Positions 60,788-64,000 of a stretch of 64,000 nt of DNA are shown here, piece by piece. A model generated the notes under the pieces. It was given only the letters and a program-made list of their open reading frames with translations. It was not told the DNA's origin and did no database searches. The first letter of the stretch is position 1. Each line of letters starts with the position of its first letter. Source of the DNA: Butyrivibrio sp. AE3004 (lineage in GTDB: Bacteria; Bacillota; Clostridia; Lachnospirales; Lachnospiraceae); assembly GCF_000703165.1 (NCBI RefSeq), contig NZ_JNLQ01000003.1, positions 62,001 to 126,000 of the forward strand. Direction: 5' to 3'. A program made the position numbers and the translations under genes.

Positions 60788-61588
60788 CTATTGAAAGCCG
60801 ATTCTCTCAAATGCTCTTAGAATGGAATCCTCATCATTGGTTCCGATTACACATTTGAATTCCTTCTTCATCTCATCCGGCGCATTGCCCATCAGGAACG
60901 GTATACCAACTGCACGCAGCATATCTGCATCGTTAAAATGATCCCCGAAGGCAACCGCTCTATCCGTAGCGATATTCATTTTTTGACATATATACTCCAC
61001 ACCGCTGGCTTTTGTTATTCCCTTACCCATAACCTCCAAAAGAGTATCAGAAGATTTAACAATAGAAAGATAAGGAAATCTGTTTTTCAAATCATTTTCA
61101 ATCGCGCATATGTCATCAGGCTCACACATACAAAGCACTTTTCCAACAACCGCATCCTCAGGGAGAAGCTCTATGCTGCCCTCCGTTGCATTAACTTCTA
61201 CAATCTCTTCCTCTCTCTGTATGCGCTTGTCTGACCTGTCATTAACAATCCACAGTTCCTCAGAGTATACGTTCCAGGTACAATTAAAATGATTACCTTC
61301 GAGATATGAAATAATTTCTTTTGCATCCTCCGCTGAAACTCCATCTGAACGAATTATCGTATTTTTGTCATCAATTATCAGCGCACCGCTATAGCAAATC
61401 ATTGGATAAACAAAACCATATCTGTTAAAAATCGGACGAACACCCTGAGGTCCACGCGCAGTCACTATTACAAACGGTATCCCGGCTCTTCTTAGTGCAT
61501 TTAAAACCTTCAAAGTGCTGTCAGGTATCCTGTGTTTACTGTTTAAGAGTGTACCGTCTATATCTGAAAATACTATCTGAAAGTCCAT
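60788..61588 (-). CDS. Cof-type HAD phosphatase
   Basis: 266 residues. HAD motifs: 'VFSDIDGTLL' (nucleophile Asp and general acid Asp), 'FVIVTARGP' (Thr), 'GITKASGV' (Lys) and 'AFGDHFNDADML' (Asp pair), with a C2 cap between motifs II and III. Cof-type enzymes hydrolyse sugar phosphates and other phosphometabolites. It begins 3 bases after the fructokinase stop, so a role in sugar phosphate balance is plausible. Confidence 0.85.
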   Translation of the reverse strand: MDFQIVFSDIDGTLLNSKHRIPDSTLKVLNALRRAGIPFVIVTARGPQGVRPIFNRYGFVYPMICYSGALIIDDKNTIIRSDGVSAEDAKEIISYLEGNHFNCTWNVYSEELWIVNDRSDKRIQREEEIVEVNATEGSIELLPEDAVVGKVLCMCEPDDICAIENDLKNRFPYLSIVKSSDTLLEVMGKGITKASGVEYICQKMNIATDRAVAFGDHFNDADMLRAVGIPFLMGNAPDEMKKEFKCVIGTNDEDSILRAFERIGFQ

Positions 61589-61591
61589 TTC

Positions 61592-62572
61592 TCACCTTGA
61601 CTTAATAAGTTCTTCTACCTCAGAGATCTCAGGCATTACTCTGAGTGCCCCCTTCACCCTTGTTATCAATGAAGCTGCAGCATTTGCTACTGTTAACATT
61701 TCATGGAGCCTGTCCTCATCAAGACCATCAATTCCATATGTAAGAAGGAAGTGTAATACTGTGCCGCAGAAGGTATCGCCTGCACCTGTAGTCTCGATGG
61801 TCTTATCCGAAAGAAAAGGCTTTTCTTCTGCTATTATTTCACTGCCGTTTTTGTCCAAATAATATGCCCTGCTTCCTTCTTTTCCCATTGAAACGGTGAT
61901 GAGCGAAATATTGTACTCCTTCCTTATCTTGTGAACGCCTGCTGTAAAGTCCTCTTCTCCTGTCAGCCATCTGATCTCATTATCAGAAATCTTAAGATAA
62001 TCACAATACTTAAAGCCGGTAAGTATCTGTTCTTTTGCCTCATCAAGACTATTCCAAAGAGGTTCTCTCAAATTAGGATCGAAGGTTATAAGTGCTCCGT
62101 TCTTTTTGGCTTCTTCAAGTGCACAGATTGTAGCCTCACGACATTTCTCATGTGTCATGGACAGAGTACCGAAATGGAATATCTTAGCTTTCTTTATAAG
62201 CTCCATATTTACTTCGTCTTTATCAAGCATCATGTCCGCGCCGGGATTTCTGTAAAAAGAAAAATCCCTGTCGCCATCTTCAAAGGTCCGGACAAATGCC
62301 AGGGTAGTATGAACCGCTTTATCCATAGCAAGTCCGGTAGTATCAATCCCGATCTCTTCCAGTACTTTTTTCAAGGTAAGACCAAACATATCGTCTCCAA
62401 CCTTGCCAATAAAACCAACTGAATGTCCGAATTTTTTAAGCATTGCAAGAACATTACACGGAGCTCCGCCGGGATTTGCCTCAAACAACATATTATTGTT
62501 ATCTGAAACCCCGTTATTCGTCATATCAATAAGCAGCTCTCCGAGAGCAACAACATCGATTTTATTTTCCAT
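61592..62572 (-). CDS. Fructokinase-like PfkB sugar kinase (second copy)
   Basis: 326 residues, with 'ALGELLIDMT', 'PGGAPCNVLAML' and 'IETTGAGDTFCG'. Very similar to the fructokinase at 8823-9788 along the entire length ('GDRDFSFYR', 'PGADMML'). Here it is paired with a phosphatase and not with GH32. It may serve another sugar or act as the housekeeping enzyme. The ribosome site is weak. Confidence 0.82.
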   Translation of the reverse strand: MENKIDVVALGELLIDMTNNGVSDNNNMLFEANPGGAPCNVLAMLKKFGHSVGFIGKVGDDMFGLTLKKVLEEIGIDTTGLAMDKAVHTTLAFVRTFEDGDRDFSFYRNPGADMMLDKDEVNMELIKKAKIFHFGTLSMTHEKCREATICALEEAKKNGALITFDPNLREPLWNSLDEAKEQILTGFKYCDYLKISDNEIRWLTGEEDFTAGVHKIRKEYNISLITVSMGKEGSRAYYLDKNGSEIIAEEKPFLSDKTIETTGAGDTFCGTVLHFLLTYGIDGLDEDRLHEMLTVANAAASLITRVKGALRVMPEISEVEELIKSR

Positions 62573-62717
62573 AACATACTATACGCCTGCAAATAAGCGC
62601 CTTTCATACATTTCGTGAATAACTACTTGTTTTTCTCAGCTGATGCCTTTATTATATGTGGTATAGATTTTATATCAAGTACGCAGTTTTTATTTATCTG
62701 GTAAGGAAAAGTATACT

Positions 62718-63062
62718 ATGAGAAAAAAAGCGACAAAAGAACCATTATGTGAAGATATCGCTGGAAAAGATTGTGGATTAAAAAGGGTTATCGATACCAT
62801 TGGCGGCAAATGGAAGATCATGATCCTGTGCGTTATAGATAAGAACGAGGTTGTCAGATATGGAGAATTAAACCGTTCAATTCATGGGATTACCAACACA
62901 ATGCTTGCCAATTCCCTAAAAGAACTTGAATCAGACGGTCTTGTTGAAAGGAAGCAGTACGACGAGATGCCTGTAAGAGTTGAGTATAATCTTACAGAAA
63001 AAACAAAAAGCCTCATCCCCATTCTTCTTGAACTGAAAAAATGGGGTGAGGACAATCTGTAA
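62718..63062 (+). CDS. HxlR-family transcriptional regulator
   Basis: 114 residues. Winged helix with 'IGGKWKIMILCVI', 'RYGELNRSIHGITNTMLANSLKELE' (in part), 'GLVERKQYDEMPVRVEYNLTE' (in part) - the MarR/HxlR hallmark. A single Cys near residue 11 and another near residue 19 could be redox sensors, as in some HxlR members. Divergent from the fructokinase gene, but no operator is evident and a regulatory link is unproven. Confidence 0.82.
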   Translation: MRKKATKEPLCEDIAGKDCGLKRVIDTIGGKWKIMILCVIDKNEVVRYGELNRSIHGITNTMLANSLKELESDGLVERKQYDEMPVRVEYNLTEKTKSLIPILLELKKWGEDNL

Positions 63063-63176
63063 ACCATTGCAAAAGTTTTGTTTTTATCTCAAATCTTTTT
63101 CATAATCAAAACTTGTACCACATTACAAAAAAATATCTGTACAACACGCTTTCAATTTACTATAGATTTGTTTAGC

Positions 63177-63587
63177 TTATCGTGTCTTTCGCCAGCATGG
63201 ATAAAAATACCTATTTTTGAAATCATCCATCTTTAGGATATCTTTTCCGAATACAAACAAGCGGTATATATGTTTATGCTCATCACTGTAGTATGGTATA
63301 TCATTCCGCTCATACTCTATATTCATGGCTTCCAATTCTTTTTGTGCTGCAAGTAGTGATTCTTCATCCCACAGCCAGGCCGCTATCTGCACCTTTAAAG
63401 ACTTATTGTCCTTTATACTGTCATAAACATAATTTACGGCTTCCTTCTCTGTATCAAATTCGCGGTATGTATCTATGTTTCCTCTTTCACTATATCCGTA
63501 ATAATATCTGCCGTTTTCCTCCCATACCATATACGATTGGTCATGATTTAGTTTCCCAACATCTATTGAGCCCTGCCTAACACTCAT
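63177..63587 (-). CDS. Hypothetical protein
   Basis: 136 residues. 'YMVWEENGRYYYGYSERGN' and 'REFDTEKEAVNYVYDSI' suggest a small alpha/beta fold, with the pattern seen in some immunity-type proteins of contact-dependent systems; that resemblance is weak. No toxin gene is adjacent. AAGG lies too close to the ATG to be a good site, so the start is uncertain. Confidence 0.5.
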   Translation of the reverse strand: MSVRQGSIDVGKLNHDQSYMVWEENGRYYYGYSERGNIDTYREFDTEKEAVNYVYDSIKDNKSLKVQIAAWLWDEESLLAAQKELEAMNIEYERNDIPYYSDEHKHIYRLFVFGKDILKMDDFKNRYFYPCWRKTR

Positions 63588-63679
63588 CCTTAATGTATTT
63601 TTTTAGTTCTTCTAACGTCTCAATGTATCTTTCTCCTGTCCGTTACTTTCCCTTAAGTGTCAGGTTCTGAGGTCTTTCA

Positions 63680-63997
63680 TTATCCCATCATTATTCGCAA
63701 ATTTATAAATACCATGACCACCATGCACAGTACAAGTGGAATGCATCCATCTATATATCCTTTTTCATAAGACAGTTTATAGTAAAGGATATAGCAGACA
63801 AGGCTTATCAGAGCTGCTATCAGTACTATAAGCGCAAGTATCAGAGCTTCTTTTGTTCGGAAAAGACCTACTCCGTACATGTAATTACATATGGATATCT
63901 CAAGCAGCGCCCACCCGGTTATGATAAAAAGCTCTGATGTTACCTGCCTGTGAAAAATAGCTCTTGTAAGGAGAAGTAATAGTATATACGATGCCAT
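63680..63997 (-). CDS. Membrane protein, possibly incomplete at the right edge
   Basis: 105 residues with three or four hydrophobic segments, ending 'MVFINLRIMMG'. The ATG at 63997 is 3 bases from the window edge, so the true start may lie outside. No family is recognised with confidence. Confidence 0.5.
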   Translation of the reverse strand: MASYILLLLLTRAIFHRQVTSELFIITGWALLEISICNYMYGVGLFRTKEALILALIVLIAALISLVCYILYYKLSYEKGYIDGCIPLVLCMVVMVFINLRIMMG

Positions 63998-64000
63998 GCC

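Overview
The window (about 40% GC) reads as a chromosomal segment of an anaerobic, plant-polysaccharide-degrading Firmicute, most likely a Lachnospiraceae member of the Butyrivibrio/Pseudobutyrivibrio type. This is inference from gene content: LplABC-type sugar importers linked to glycoside hydrolases, a DUF6033-like protein, PucR, AraC and LacI regulators, and a CIRCE-controlled small heat-shock gene. I saw no rRNA, tRNA or CRISPR array.

Layout. 1-5.7 kb: a partial secreted fibronectin-III-like protein, an unknown protein, a decayed IS200/IS605 element, then broken genes (ECF sigma factor, metallophosphoesterase, DinB-like, Cys-rich remnant) around an intact HAD phosphatase. 5.9-8.4 kb: an ABC exporter pair and an MFS protein that seems to lack an internal segment. 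8.8-17.6 kb: a fructan/sucrose operon (two permeases, binding protein, GH32-like lipoprotein, cytoplasmic GH32, fructokinase) under a divergent LacI regulator whose intergenic region holds repeated operator-like sites. 17.6-19.4 kb: an IS91-like Y2 transposase, a small acidic ORF and a series of strong palindromes. 19.6-21.4 kb: a methyltransferase/XRE-TPR chimera and a GNAT remnant. 21.5-27 kb: an antimicrobial-peptide-type two-component/ABC operon that includes an erythromycin-esterase-family protein. 27-30 kb: a GNAT/PD-(D/E)XK chimera with its small partner, and two unknown proteins, one of them DUF6033-like.

31-50 kb is a pectin utilisation locus. An AraC regulator faces a binding protein and two permeases; then come a rhamnogalacturonan acetylesterase, an ABC exporter, GH105, GH28, CE8 pectinesterase and a TIM-barrel isomerase. 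A seven-gene hexuronate operon follows (uxaC, uxaB, uxaA, kdgK, kduI, kduD, eda). Saturated galacturonate (UxaCBA) and unsaturated uronate released by GH105 (KduI/KduD) both reach 2-keto-3-deoxygluconate, which KdgK and Eda convert to pyruvate and glyceraldehyde 3-phosphate. The hydrolases lack signal peptides, so short oligosaccharides are probably imported and finished inside the cell.

51-64 kb is mixed: a BFD-like ferredoxin, an SGNH hydrolase, three proteins of unknown function, HU, an SDR/old-yellow-enzyme pair with a divergent PucR regulator, an hsp20 gene with a CIRCE operator and a leader that could fold as an RNA thermometer, a second fructokinase with a Cof-type phosphatase, and an HxlR regulator.

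Two points stand out. One is the hsp20 leader, where CCUCC repeats and the AGGAGG ribosome site flank a hairpin. The other is the number of genes that look like products of deletion, with breakpoints inside domains and in-frame joins.
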